From: Acanthornis magna
Taxonomy: Eukaryota; Chordata; Aves; Passeriformes; Acanthizidae
NCBI GenBank assembly: GCA_036785705.1
Contig: JAWUZG010000337.1
Coordinates: forward strand, 310,001 to 374,000
Length of the DNA: 64,000 bases
Reading direction: 5' to 3'
The position numbers and the translations under genes are program-made. The notes below the pieces were generated by a model, which saw only the letters and a program-made list of their open reading frames with translations, was not told the origin of the DNA and made no database searches. Positions 24,101 to 37,200 of the stretch are shown here, piece by piece (the first letter of the stretch is position 1; each line of letters begins with the position of its first letter).

Positions 24101-26190
24101 AGAACATACCTTCCTTTTTATCATATCATTTCTGTTCATCTTCTTGTGACTTTCAGGGTTATCACTGAAGCTTCTTTAAAATTTTGCAATTGCATAATGG
24201 TCTAAAAGTTGTGAATTACAAGGTGAAAAATGGAAAGACTTCAAAGTCTCTTGGCCCCTCCAGTGTATAAAGATACTTTTTGGTATCCTTAAAGATTAAC
24301 TTACTTAATGATTATTTACAGTATGCGTTATGTTTCAATGAATCTCCATCTTTCTGCTGGGATATTTTTATGGTCATTAATTTCAATACTGGATATTTGG
24401 CTTCAGTACCATCTAACTTGCTAATCTGTGCAATTGTGTACTGTAAAATGGTGTCCTCCTGAACTTTGCATTTCCACTCTTTCTTCTGAATCCATCCACG
24501 TATTTTTTTCCTTCCTCTCTTCTGAATATCTCCATATTGATGTCAATCACTATTGCAGTACCTTCCAGTACCGCTCTGAAGTGCATAAACTTGCTCTTAG
24601 ACTAGCAGCTTTTCCTGGTGTCTTGGCACAGATCTGCTCAGGTGACTGCTGGTGAAAAGCAATTTAAACCAGCCCAGTGATTGTTGGCAGTCACTCTGCC
24701 ATCTCTCTCCTCCACTTAACTAAATGTAAACATCATTCATTTTCCGGCTTCAAAAAGTTTATAATTTCTGTACCCTGCAAAGCTGCTATGTGTACCTGGG
24801 GGGATAAGCAGCCAGGAGAGATGTTCTGGACAATGATTTTATCCTATCTGCATTGCTCTCTCTTTCCTTGCAGGTATCATACCAGTGTTCATACCATTCT
24901 TGAGTCCAGTGAGGAGTCAAGAATCACAGCCCACCCATAATTGTCCAAAGCTGTTTTTGAAAGTTTCCTGTCATACCTGGGGAAAAAATGCCTTTGCCTT
25001 TACCTGCTTGGGGTTAGTCCTGCCCACATACAGGGAGCAGGAGTGGTAGCTCCGTGTTGCTTTGGCCTTGGGATGCTTGTCTGTGCTAGCCTGAGCCTGA
25101 TCTTGCTGACTGTGCTGCCTTTGGTGGCCCTTTCCATGGTAGTCTTATATTTAGGAACTACCTTTTGTTTTGTCAGGCACTGGGTCCTGGGGTCATCTCT
25201 CATGCTCCTGTACCTGGTGAACAGGTGAGCAGGCTTTGAGGTCTGAGCTGGGGATGAGTGTGGAGTTCCAAGTCTCTTGGCCCATCTCTTGGCAGTATCT
25301 GAGGGCACTTACGTGTCCTCAAAGGGAGCTACTACTATGACTAATTCTTTACACTAAATAGCTCCCAAAATGTCCTAGATGTAGTATCAGCATACAAGAA
25401 CAGCTTACTGAAATATTTCCATAGAATGACATTATATGATATATATTTCCAAATCCAAAAAAGGTAGTGAGCAAGCTAAAGTTTAATAGTGCCTTTTCCA
25501 TCTCTTTTCCTCCCCCAGTTTTCTCTTTGAAGGTTTTTACTAATTCTTTTGTAAACTGAATCTCTCTGTTCATTCAGAATAATTAAAACCATTTCTTCAG
25601 TCTTAAATGTTGGATATCAATTCTGGCCTGCTGCTATGATGATAGAAAACGTGATATAAAGATTTTAATTGACAGTCTGAGCTGAATCACTATGCCTGCT
25701 AACTGTCAAGGACAACCTGTCCTGGTGATATTCCTGCAGGTTTGCCAGGTCCCTCAGCGATCCTGAGGAAACCATAGTAGCTCTGTCTGCCAAGTTTTTT
25801 CTGTGTATTTCAGTGTAAAAGCGGTCAGGGTACTGAAGTCTGATTCTATTTTTGGTTTGATTTTTATTTTCTCACCTCTCACAAATCAATTAGCCTTATT
25901 TTTAATGTAGATTTCTTTGCTTTATGTGTCTCTGCATCCACAGAAGAAAAAAAAGTAGTAAATAATTTTTATTTCATTGCATTATTTGATTTTCCATTTT
26001 TGGTGCTATGCCCAGGCCCTGATACTTTCGGAGGTGGCTACATGAACCGCTTCAGGTCTTGCTTGTGCTGACACTTTGGGCTCTTGACTTAACTTTCTCC
26101 ATGGTTTCCCCATGCTTTCTCCCTTCTCTGGGAATTCCACCAAGAGAGTATTTAGATGTGAAGTGGATCATTCCTTATCTTCCATTCATT
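21160..26190. other. Unique non-coding DNA with a GC-richer patch at 21.7-22.1 kb
   Basis: At 21702-22185 two plus frames and one minus frame of 102-131 codons overlap. Such multi-frame openness reflects few stops in GC-richer DNA. A similar smaller patch lies at 24941-25308. No repeat family or RNA gene was recognised. Confidence 0.5.
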
Positions 26191-26197
26191 CACTCTT

Positions 26198-26295
26198 AGA
26201 ATCATAGAAGCACTAAGGTTGGAAAAGACCTCCAAGATGATTGAGTCCAACCTTTGGTTGAACGCCACCGTATCAACTAAACCATAGCACAGCAG
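26198..26295 (-). repeat. CR1 LINE 3' end, minus orientation
   Basis: On the + strand it starts AGAATCATAGAAGCACTAAG, then GTTGGAAAAGACCTCCAAGA and 'ttgagtccaacc', which is the reverse complement of a CR1 3' terminus. It continues as a divergent CR1 up to the 'actaaaccatagcac' block. The copy stops there and is joined to non-CR1, coding-like sequence on its 5' side (26295-26475). The CR1 family assignment is secure; the subfamily is not. Confidence 0.85.
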
Positions 26296-26478
26296 AGTGG
26301 GTCTTGTGAGCAAAGTGGGGATTGGTGATCATCTTGGCCACAGCAGCCATGAAGCAATTGAGTTTATAATCTCTGGTGATCGGAGGAAAAGTGCCAGCAA
26401 AATCCATACTCGACATGAGGAGAGGACGCTTCAGGATGTTCAGGGAATTAGTGAATAAGGCCACCTAGGAAAATTTTT
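26290..26478 (-). pseudogene. Open coding-like stretch joined to a CR1 tail; possible retrocopy fragment
   Basis: On the minus strand, about 190 bp stays open (a 63-codon frame, 26464-26273) with a protein-like composition. It includes the run SMDFAGTFPPITRDYKLN followed by a FMAAVAK segment, and TGA closes it inside the CR1 sequence. Its 5' side is preceded on the same strand by TTTTCCTAG|GTGG, an acceptor-like sequence, and its 3' side runs directly into a CR1 3' end. I do not recognise the protein. Possibilities are a piece of host mRNA fused to CR1 by template switching, an exon of an unknown gene, an older repeat, or chance openness. No catalytic or structural motif is visible. Confidence 0.25.
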
Positions 26479-26650
26479 TTGCAGGTGTTGGGGTCCATCA
26501 GTGCTGATCACCTTTAAAACATCACCTCTTATGGGCACAGGAACAGGCAATTCCCAAATGTCAGAAGTCAAGCAGGTGAGGAAGATGTCTGTCTTGGTTG
26601 AACAGGAAACCTTTCTAGGAAATAAGGTAAAAAAGGAAGGTGTATGGCAT

Positions 26651-26780
26651 GAAGCTGTGTCAGGAGAGGTTTATGCTGGATATTAGAAAAAGGTTCTTCA
26701 TCCAGAGGGTGTTTGGACCCCCAGCCTGTGGCACTGCCTGCCAGTCAGGCTCTGGGCAGTGCTTGCATGAAAGGCAGACA
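26651..26780 (+). repeat. CR1-like fragment, plus orientation
   Basis: GTGTCAGGAGAGGTTTATGC, then TGGATATTAGAAAAAGGTTC and TTCATCCAGAGGGTG match the CR1 block that normally reads 'tgtcaggggaggtttaggttggatattaggaaaaggttcttcac'. The segment then drifts (GGCACTGCCTGCCAGTCAGG) and lacks the terminal 3' end. It lies about 360 bp from a CR1 copy in the opposite orientation. Confidence 0.7.
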
Positions 26781-26821
26781 AGTCACCATTTTCTTGTGTT
26801 TTTGGATCACATATAATGTTA

Positions 26822-26920
26822 GCTCCACAGTCTTCTCATTTGTAAAATGGGAATAATAAGCTTCCCCACATGGTTAATGTTTGAGAAACTTGGGTGAAAA
26901 TGTCCATAGGAATTGTTCAT
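26822..26920 (+). repeat. Ancient MIR/L2-type remnant
   Basis: CTTCTCATTTGTAAAATGGG followed by AATAATAAGCTTCCCCACAT and 'ggttaatgtttgagaaac' follows the conserved MIR/L2 core ('tttcctcatctgtaaaatgg', 'ggataataa', 'cctcacagggttgttgtgagga'). MIR and L2 share this 3' region, so the family is left open. Such fossils are shared across amniotes, and the copy is highly diverged, as expected in birds. Confidence 0.6.
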
Positions 26921-29468
26921 CTAATACAAGAGAAGAGTAAATGGAGACTAATATAAAAGTAGGTGCTGTGCTGTGTACTCTTCATTTTGAAAGCAATGAT
27001 AGTACAGGCAGGGCATTAGAATGAGAAATTGTGTCTTGGTGGAAACATTCTTTTGTTTCTTTAATTTTGTAAATATCTTGTCGATTGTTCAGGGTAAAAC
27101 CAGCTTTAAATTTCTATCCCACTTGACAAATTAAAATGTCGCTGCCAGTCCCAGGAGCTCTGAATTTATTTGGTAACTAATAACTACTTCTGTTTCATAA
27201 GAAGATATGCAGAGACTGTAGTGTTTGGCTCTTAGGGCAAAATGTTGGAATCTGTTCCTGCTGGTAGATTTACAGGAGCAGGTTATGGTGCCATGTTACC
27301 ATCAGCCACAGAGATTGGGACTGTAAGAGTTCTGCTGAGTTAATGTCCTAGAAAATCAGACCAAGGTATCACCTGATGGAGTCAATCATATCTTTATTAA
27401 AATAATTAGATTTTCCTATTACATAAGCAGCAATAGCTTCTTCAATATCACTGTCAGATAATGAATAATGTGGGATTATGATCTCTCTGTGGCAAAGGAG
27501 ATAAAGAAAGGAACCAGAGGCAGAAAATGAAAGTTTGATGATAATATTAGAGATAAAAAAAATAAATGAATGAAAGAACTATCAGATTTAAAGAGATATC
27601 ATGCAGATAGAAATGTATAAAGAACTGGTAATGTAGAAAAAGGAAAAGTGACATAACTCATGCAAATATGCCTCATATTTCAAAGAAGACTTTCAAAGAA
27701 ATATTCCTGAAATAAAAAGAACAATTTAACAAAGGGTCTTTAAAAGTCACAAGCAGTGTTTTACGGAACATACGATTTGCTCATGGGTATGTACTGCTGC
27801 TGGGGGACTGGAGTTTATTTTAGTTCAATTAACCTATATATATACACTTATAAATCTGCATTATAGGACATATGGCCATGTGGTCCTCACGCATCAAGCA
27901 TCATACAAACACACTGTGAGATCAGTGAGATCCTGGGGGAGGACAGAACAAATACAGTGCGCAGAAAAATAGCAGAAAGGACATGCCTTTGTAGCATATA
28001 ACAAAGAAAATTTTGAGTTAAGGAAAAAATTCTGCCCTTTTGACTTCACAGTTGTTGGACCTTTGTACTGTGGATCTGATTCTGGTCCACAAAGCAGAAG
28101 AGTTCAGTGTGCAGCAGGGTTGTTGGGCTTTGATAGGGTGGACTCATGCCAGGCTTCATGCATTGCCTAATCATTTCTTGTGAAATGAGTTACTCTTGTT
28201 TTCATCTTAGGAGAAATATTTTGTTTGCGAAACACGTAGCTGCATATTCACTTATGCTTCCCAAGCATGTGAATGCATGGGGTGAGATGGATGGCAGTAA
28301 TTTTCACAGCTTAAGTTGCCACTTTATCATGGGGAAGCAAATAGGATCCATACGAGGTACATGTTACTGCAGAGTATGTTCCTTGTGTATCATTTGACTG
28401 CAGTTAAAGCCCATCAAATCTCCTTTATGGCTTCTTATATCTCAAGATTCTATTTACGTCAGATTTCATGTGTGTATTTCACTAGAGGCTGCATTCAAAG
28501 CAACGTATTTCAGACAGGAGAGCAGCTGCTGGCTGCTGCCATGCTAGGATGGAAATTCAGGTGAAAAACATCTGTGAAATCAGGGAAAATTAGAATTCCT
28601 TGTGCTAAAGGAGATGTCAGATTCAGGAAAGGGCTTTTCTTTAATAATTCTTACTTAGTATACTGGAGTTTGCTGTCCATTGATCTCATTAGGTCACACA
28701 AAATGCTTTGTCTTAGGATGATACATACTAGGGAAAATTCACGTTTAGATATAAAAGATGAAGCAAAATGCATACGACTGACTAAAGAACACAGTTCTTT
28801 ATCAGTTGAGGGACGTATGGCATCCTGGTACCCTTTATACCCTGTTTCTCATAATGAAACAGGGACAGTAATGTAATGTTCTAAATACACCAAACATTGT
28901 TAAAGGTTGCCTGAAACACTGACTTGAAAATTCAGTACTGAAAACTTTTGGTAGCGGCTGCCATTTTCATGCATTAAGAAAGCAGGGATATTAATCCTTG
29001 GGAAAATACATTATCATAGCTGTCTTTTGGACATCTGTTGTCCAGTTCTTACTCTGTGCTATTCAGCTGAGGGTTCTGCTGGAAAGGTTTATCTTTTAAA
29101 AAAATGATAATTATGAATAGTGAGCTTTCTTGGGCCTTTACAGTTCTTTGGTTCTCACCCTCGGTGCATCTGTGCCATGGTTTGAATGATGAAGCTGTTG
29201 GATGTGCAGGTGGGTGTTCTCCGTTTAGTGTGTCCCGCATTGCCCCCGGGCTCGAGGGATATGAGTTAGATGCATCTGCCCTCTCAGAACCTCTGCCAGG
29301 GCTCTGTAAGTAATTAGGTGGAATTATGGCATATTAAAATATGCTGATACATTTGAAAAGATGTTACTGTAACAGTGGGATTTTTAGAAATGAAAGCTCT
29401 CTACTGTGTTTCAAGTCTGCTGTGGCCAAAAGCTAACCTAGTAGGAAACACAGCCAGCAATGATAGGC

Positions 29469-29483
29469 TTTTTTTTTTTTTTT
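29469..29483. repeat. T15 homopolymer
   Basis: Fifteen consecutive T; no element is recognised on either side. Confidence 0.9.
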
Positions 29484-32400
29484 GGATTTAGTAACCTGAA
29501 TTTCAGCTACAAAAAGATTTTACAGCTTTCATATATATTGATGAGGATAATCTAAAGAGAGTTTATCTCTGTAATCTAATTTGCAAGATTAATTGCTGAG
29601 CTGTTTTTTATGTATTTTATCCTTACATCCACAGCATGTACAGTCATCCCAATGTCCAATTAATCTTTTTTTTAAAAAACCAATACAGAAATTGAACTTG
29701 AGCTTTTGAATGCCGTGTTAATGCCTGGCTTGGGCAACAAAATGGTATGGTCCTTTCAGATGAGACATTGTCCACTGCTTTTCTTCTGTAGTGCCTGGGA
29801 AAAGCAGCCCTAGAATTGCAGTCTTGGCATTAGCACAGTCCCAAAAACACACATCAGGAGGCATTGCTTGTGTGGCATGACAATGCGCTCTGCTTGCTGC
29901 ATGTAGGAATGTGTAACAATATCTATCATTTTTGGAGGTAGTCATGCAACTTACATTATTTTCTCCCTAGCAGAGGTTTTCTCTTCTGCTACCACTGGAA
30001 AACACTTCAAGTGGTTAATAGAAAATCCAGTCCCTTATCTGTGAGCTTGTTACATATGCCTGCCATTTGTTCATATTATCCCAACAGCTTGTAGAATATC
30101 GTCATTCATTTCCAAAGTATCAGAAAAAGGCAGTGATCTACCTCAACTCCCCTTCCTCTGCTTCCACAGACTCAAACTCCGTGCAGCCTTGCAGCTGCGC
30201 GGTGTGGGAGTTGTGTGGTTTTGGGCTGCCCATGCAGTGCTGACAGGTCAGGAATGTGAGAGGGAGCACTGGCACTGATTTCCAAGAAATCATGAAACAG
30301 TGATTTTTAGCTGAAAAGAGAGTATAGGCGAGGTTTTGTGATAGTCTCAATTTGCAAGATGATTGCTCAGGAAATGTAGGGGGAGGAAAATGAAAGGGGG
30401 TGGCAGAAAGGTAGGGGGACCTTTGGATATACTTAGGCTATCAGATTATAGACAGCTTTGTGAAAAGCAAGTTATGAACTGCTCTAGGAAGCAGTAGTAC
30501 GGTAGAGAGAAGAGATGTAATAAGACATTTCTGCATGTGAAGAAAGCGTCTTTGCTGCCCACCTGATCGTAATCTTACTTTTGTTTTGAATACTGAAGGA
30601 AATTATGCATCAACTGACAACAGGGCTTTTCAGATGCCTCTGGCAGTTTGCATGCCAAACCACACCTTAATCAGTGATAATTCATTCAGAAAATCTTGTA
30701 GACATGGGACTTGTGTAATGAGATCACATAGTCTTCTGTGGAGCATAGTCCTCATCTAGAAAAAGATAACAGTTAGCTAATTTTCATCATTCTGATTTGA
30801 CATTTCAATGCAAGTCATGTGGTAGCTCTGAATTGCAGGTGAGTCAGAGTGTGGAAGAGCCTTCTGCACAAGAGAAACTATAGCTTTTAGCATTGAATTT
30901 TAATTCTCATGGAAAACAAGCAAACCTGTTACTGGGAACTTGTCAAACATCCAAATGAAGAAAATACCAATTTAGAGTTCAGCTAGACTCCTCTCTAATT
31001 AGTGTTCTTACAGCGTGGCAATGACCATGGTAGATGCTCTTGGAGATTGTCACCGCCTGAGACTAGAGATGAACCATCAAATTCATTGGAGCAGTCAGCG
31101 TTTCCTTTTATGTGTGTACATGTTCTTGGCAGCTGAAAAAGTGTTTCTCTCTTAAATGAGTATGTTCCTATCAGGTAAAATCTGATCATAAGACGAACAA
31201 TTGCAGTGTGTTATATTTCACTGTCAATCTCTTAATTGCTTTTTTCTTTTTTCTTTTTAAAGCAAAGGCTATGATAGAAAGTTTAGTTTGAACTCAGTTG
31301 CTTTTTCTAATACAAACCATTGAATGTACTGAAAATCTATGGCTAATTAAAGAATTTTTTAATTTAGAATATAAGTACTACTGTGGATCCATTAATTTTG
31401 TGGCAGGCATACCTAATACAGTCTTGTAATTTTTAGGAATTATTTAAACTAGCAGATAGTTTTCTGCTTTTTCAGGTTCTCTATTAAGCTAATATTTGGA
31501 ATACCTTAGAACCAAAGGTTTTGTAAGGAATTTTTGCGATGTAGAACTGCTTTAAAATATGTATCAGTCACACATAGGAACGCGTGGCATTCTAAGCTTC
31601 TTGTTTCTTTGAGGGCCAGCCAAAATTTCAACACAAAGTCTTGATATCCGTGCTTGCCAGAGTTGATTTATGACTTAACCAGAACAAAATTTGGCACACA
31701 TGACTGCTGAACTCCAGCCCAGCTTAAAGCACATAACTCCTGCAGCATGCACAGCAAGTGGAGCCAGGTGTATGTCCAGCAGGGAAGGGAAGGTGGTGGC
31801 TGTTGGATGTGGGTGCCATGTCTCCTCCATGTGACCTCAAGTCCACCAAGTGGACTCAGCCAGCAGTTAATTAAAAAGTTGTTATGAAATGTGGCAGAAA
31901 AACTTCATCCATGCTTTAAGAGAGAGCTGGTTCAGCTTTGCTGATAGAAGGAAAAAGTTTGGTTTGCTCTTCAGCCAGCAGATCGGACTGTGTACAGCAA
32001 CAAGCAGATTTTCTGCAAGATTTTTTTGTTATGTTCCATTCTTGCTCTAGCACTGTATTTAAATAGAATTTAGGGCATTGTTTTTAGTGAATATAAGCCA
32101 GGGAATGTCGTGGGTTCACTACCATCATAATGAATATTTTATTACAGCAGCTGAAATCTTGGATTTTGATGAGGAGAGGGCACCATTGTTTCAGTTCTGT
32201 GAAATCTCTCTGAGGATCATTACCTTACTTACTTATTTAGTTTTGAGACAGGCAGAGCATTAGTGAATATCAGGAAGAAAACATGATCTGATCCAATTTT
32301 AAGCACTTTGTCAAAACAGTAAAGCAAACTTTTCCTATCTGTCTGATGATTTCTGTGATTGTGAAATAAAGCTAGCCTAGCTTTTGGACTGGTTCAGGGC

Positions 32401-32944
32401 CAAGGGATAACTGATCATCAAGTGGAGATCTTTTCATTTATCAGTTTATTTTTTTGCCCTTCCACAGAGACTGGCCAAATAAAATGTTTTCTTAGTGCCC
32501 TGCTCGCCACTCTGGTGTTTTCATCAATTTCACTCTGTCTCTGGGGCTACAAGTGTCAGTCAGTTGCAATAAGGTGTCATTTTTGCCACTTCTGTGTTTA
32601 TTAGGAGCTCTCAGATATTTACTGCCCAGTTTCCTGGACCTGTGCCTTGGGTGAGCCGTGTGGGACATGTGCTCGAGAGCTGTGGCAGAAATGTGTGCGG
32701 CCGATCTAGGCACAGCAGTAATAAAATACAGAGCTAAGGATCATTTCCTGCCCACTGATAGGCAAGTTCAGCAAACTCTATTTATGTTTCTTGCTTGATG
32801 TAAATTTTTGACCTTTATGATTCAGTGGACAGCCTAAAAATGTCTGAATGAATTGATAAGAATCAGTAGCCAAAAAACAGGAATCTGATAGAAAAATAGC
32901 TTTCTTCTCTTCCTTCCTTTTCACAGAAAATGGCAAAAGTCAGA

Positions 32945-32959
32945 TTTTTTTTTTTTTTT
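32945..32959. repeat. T15 homopolymer
   Basis: Fifteen consecutive T after CAGA; no poly(A)-tailed element is recognised on the minus strand. Confidence 0.9.
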
Positions 32960-34214
32960 AAATTGCTTAAGCATGGTGTTTCCTCATCTGCTGTTCCTCC
33001 AGAACCTTTTGTGAAGCAAGCAAATTAGATCCTGCTCTGGCATCGAAAGTGCAGACACTTTTGATGTACAGTAGAACAGCTGAGAAGTCCTGCAATGGGG
33101 CAGTCCTACCAAATGCTGTCTGCTAAGGTGAAGCTGTACTGCCCCAGACCCCCTTTGGGTTTTGAGGCAGGCAGTGTGTTGCAGACTGGGCAGTCAGGCA
33201 GTGAATAAACAGTAAGTAGTTTAAATAGAAATGGGGTGCAGAGGATTTCAAGACTGGTTCTTCACCTTGACTATTTTGTTATGTTAGGAATTAATGAATG
33301 TGTTACCATTCTTCAGTGAGCCTCAAGCTAATAACTCTGTGAGCTTAGATACCCTCAAGGTAATTTTTTCCTTCCTTTTAAATCAGGCCAATTTAGTAAA
33401 TGTCAAGCAGTCTGGAATAAGAAATTACTGATTTTGTGTCATTTTATATCTTTTGGTAACCATGATTATATCTATCCTGAGTGTGATCAGTTAGAAAACT
33501 TGAAAAAATTGTGCTCTCTTCAATCTGGGCAAGGTAGTACCACAGCAGCATTTAGCAATCCTTTAAGATTTCTGGAGCCAGAATGTTGTTAGGTTCCTAT
33601 AAAGTTTAATGATGCATGGTGTAGTGAAAATGATGTAATAGCACAAAGTTAAACAGGATACTTCATTTGCAGATTGGAAATTAGAGATGGATCTGGCCTT
33701 TTTCCCTTGCTGTGTGGGAGCGTTGGAATGTAGTTCTGGTTTGGGCACCCCACGTGCACTGCCTGCAATTGCCTTTGCAGGATGCACGAACAAAATTCAT
33801 CTGAAACTGCAGAGTCACTTGTGAAGTACCACAGGGGCATGAAGTTCTGTAAAAGCAAGACCATGAAACAACTAGAGCAGCTAAAACTGCCTGTGGTAGA
33901 GAGAACATGATGTGCGATTTAAATATCAGTAGTAGTTGATGTAAAATAAAGAAAATACCTGCAATCTGTCTTGGACTCCTGTCTGTGGCTTGGATGAGGG
34001 AGCAGAAGAAATGATTGCAAAAAAGTTTTGCGGGGCACACGGGACAGTCTGGCTTCAGTTTTACAAATGGCTTAAAAGTTCAGTTATCAAAATTAGTTCT
34101 CATAACACAGTTTGGAGTTTTTGGTGTGTGAAAGGAGAGGAGATGGGAAAGAAGGGAAAGGCAAGGTGGGTGTGCAGCACTGTTGGGCAAAGGGAGATGT
34201 ATGGAATAGGTCTG

Positions 34215-34252
34215 CCTGGTTAAAGACATTCTCCCTGGTTAAAGACACTCTC
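34215..34252. repeat. 19-bp tandem duplication
   Basis: CCTGGTTAAAGACATTCTC is followed directly by CCTGGTTAAAGACACTCTC; one mismatch in 19. Confidence 0.9.
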
Positions 34253-34254
34253 CA

Positions 34255-37200
34255 TTCAAAAATGGCCATCAGTATAGGGAGGGGGGATTTAAAGAATTAC
34301 ACTGAAATGGTGCTAGCTGAAAAGGTCAGGGGAGTTGAAATCTACTATTACTACCTGTAGCAAAGCTAGTATCTGCAGATGAAAGCTGCTGGGGTAGGAG
34401 GGAAATACCTACAAAGAACAAACTGAAGTGGACTCCCACAGTAATTCTATCCCTCTGAGTTAAAGCTGATTCTTTCAGAATCCAGAAATATTCACTTTGC
34501 GGCATCCCTAAAGTGGGAACAGAGCAGTACATACAAATTATGTCCTAATCTCACCCTAATCTTATGGCAGAAGAGAAAGAATCAGTAAAAAGACAAGTGG
34601 AACTCAACCAAAAGCAGCTAACAAACATCGCTAAGTAACATTTTAATGCTAGAGCAGTTATTAGGCACCAAAAAAATGATCTATCTTCGAGATTCTTGGC
34701 GTTCAAATAATTTTCTCAAATGAGTGCTAAGGTCTTTGTCATGCTTCTGATCTGCACTCTCATTCTTAGACTACACCCAAGTTTGTGGCTTTTAGATTGG
34801 CTAAATAACTGATGAACCGTGCTCATGCTCAGAGTCTGACACTGCTGGTGTTCTTTGCAGTGTAGGAGAGATTTTTCACCAGCTTCAGGGCATGGGACAC
34901 CTGCTGCCATCCCTTAAGCAATAAACTTGAAGGTTTGTAACAGATGCTTTATAAGGCATTTTCATAATGTGTTGTTCTGTGTTTCCTTTTACTGTTCCTG
35001 TTAAATCAAGATTTTAAAGCTGTTTTCTTTTAAGGCAAGTGACAAGTGAATCACTAAGTAAGGGTACAGAGACAGACAGTTTGACAGCCCATGGAAACAA
35101 CAATCCAGGGTATGAATGGCAAAGCTGATGTGTAATTCTGATTTATACATTGCTAAATAGTGAAAATTTCTAGGAACAGTTGCATAGTTTTGGAAGTTTC
35201 TTCTTTAAAATAATTTTCCCCTGTGTTGCAAGTGAGCATCAGCAGCTGTGGCTCAAAATATGGCCAAGTATGAGGAGAGGAATTGGAATTTTTTCCCTTT
35301 GAGTTCTCATTAGCCATCATCAGTGTGGTTCTCATGGCTTTCTGTCTTCTGTTTCCTGTGATTTCTAGATGACTGCTGTCCCTTCTATGGCCGTGTACTT
35401 CTTGCCCCTGCTTTGATAATAGCATTTTGGTGAAGGCTTGCTCAAATTGTTTGTGGCTTTGCTGCAATAAGTGGTTATTACATCCATGATGCTCTAGTAG
35501 GGCGTTTCTTTCCCTGTTCCTTCTGAATGTTTGTGCACACACACTGGCACAGCTGGTGCTGAACACCACTATAAATGTCCCTGCAGTCCCTGTGAGGAGT
35601 CCTGGTGGAGGCAAAGCAGGCACTGCCTGGTGTACCTGAGTCCCTTCCTTGGTGGCACATTGGTGCTGGGGCTCCCTTTGAGCTCACTGCTGGGTGTGCT
35701 CTCCAGGGTGCAGAATGGACATTTTCACCATCCCAACTGTTGCTAAATAGGCTGATTAATCAATATGTCTATATTAATTTCTGTATTTCCTTACTCTGTC
35801 CTAACTCTTTAGGAGCTCATCAGAATATAAGATTCATTGTAGCTGTTCCCACAAAAGTGCATTACTTCAAAACTACTTTTGTTTGTTCAGGGTCCTGTGG
35901 AGTTTAGAGTGTCTTAAAGAAGTTATTATTAAAATGTCTTCTGTCTAGAATCAGGTAAGAGCTCAAGGACATGCTACAAATTCTCTTAATGTGATCAGGG
36001 GGATTGGATTAGACAGCTTTCACAGATGCACACTGGTACCACTCCCACGGAAAGGACAGATGATCCCAACTAGAAGATATTCTGAAATGCAGAGCTCCAA
36101 AAAAAACTTCTTGCAGAGGTTTTCATTCTGAATACCTTAAACTTTTTGTCTTGCACTTCATAGTCCAATTACTTTCTTTTGGTCTTTCTGTGAAAATCTG
36201 TTCCTTCTTCAGTCTTTTGCAGTTTGCCACAGTGGCTGTGGCTTGATGCCAGCTGGGTACACAACCTGACTTGCTGTGAGACAAGACTGGGGAATCTTCC
36301 AAATAGCTGGCAACTACAAATATCTGCAAAACAGAGACAGGCAACTTTGCTGCCAGCTGTCTCTGTCTGACAAAAATGCCATCTTGGGTTACATGCACAG
36401 GAGAGAACTACTAGTTCAAAAAAATGCGGGTTTTTTTGTTTGTTTGATTTAGTGGGGTTTTTGTTAAGTCAGCTGAGCTAAAGAATCAAAGTTTTCACAG
36501 GTTATGTAGGACTTAAGAGGAATACACATTGTGGCTTTAGCTTCAGTTTTCAACAGATTCAAGGTATTTGTAGTGATCTTTACAGAAACAGGGTTATTGT
36601 TCGTATTTATGTTTTGAGGAAAAATAATTTCTGTGTAGATGACCTGTAATACAGAAGATGTTCACATAATTATAAAGAAAATTTAAACATTGGAAGGGAA
36701 GGAAGTGTTTAAGATAAATGTTCGTAAATATAAATCAACACTAATAAAAGGGAAATGGTGCTTATCACTGTTTGATGGAGTGTATTAAGATAAATGTTTT
36801 CTAAGCACTGCAATGAATGAAGTTCAGGTGCATTTAAAAGTTAAGTACATTATTTTAAAAACTGAAACCCAAATCTGTTAGTCATTTCATTATGTTTTAA
36901 AAATGTTTTAAACACTTCCGTCTGTCCAGAGTGGGAGATGTTGTCTCATCATCTAATTCTCTGCTTCCTACTCTACTGAAATCTAATCAGAGAGGAATCT
37001 CCCCATCCTCTGGGAGGAATGAGCTTAACCTCTTGCCTAAGCTATTTATATTAACAGAAAATATTTCACTGCTACTTTTCCTTTTGTTGTTGTTGTTTTG
37101 TTTTGTCTGCAAGGATTATTTACAGGAAAGCCTAGGAAAGTTCCTACATCTACACCAGGAACCAAGAGACACATAAATGCAAATGCAGTTCTGAATCTGT

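Larger units (their letters stand above)
26925..34210. other. Unique AT-rich non-coding DNA
   Basis: Frames reach 119 codons (minus, 34040-33681) without recognisable domains. A locally CpG-containing stretch (CCCGGGCTCGAGGG at about 29245-29258) stands out slightly. A pyrimidine-poor CAG|GTGAGT match sits at 30836-30844. Only two T15 tracts were seen as repeats. Confidence 0.5.

Noticed and set aside
30780..30850. AATTGCAG|GTGAGTCAG as a second recursive splice site
   Set aside because: The upstream 40 nt are not pyrimidine-rich and no downstream donor completes an RS-exon.
35153..35623. 156-codon minus-strand frame
   Set aside because: No domain recognised, mixed composition and no supporting splice sites or neighbours.
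35930..35962. TCTTCTGTCTAG|AATCAG|GTAAGAGC as a 6-nt microexon
   Set aside because: Weak pyrimidine tract; such short AG-to-GTAAG spacings recur in the window by chance.
35990..36040. GGGGGATTGGATTAGACAGC as a CR1 3' end
   Set aside because: Only about 15 bases resemble the CR1 'ggttggactagatgacc' block, and the TTCCAACC part is missing.
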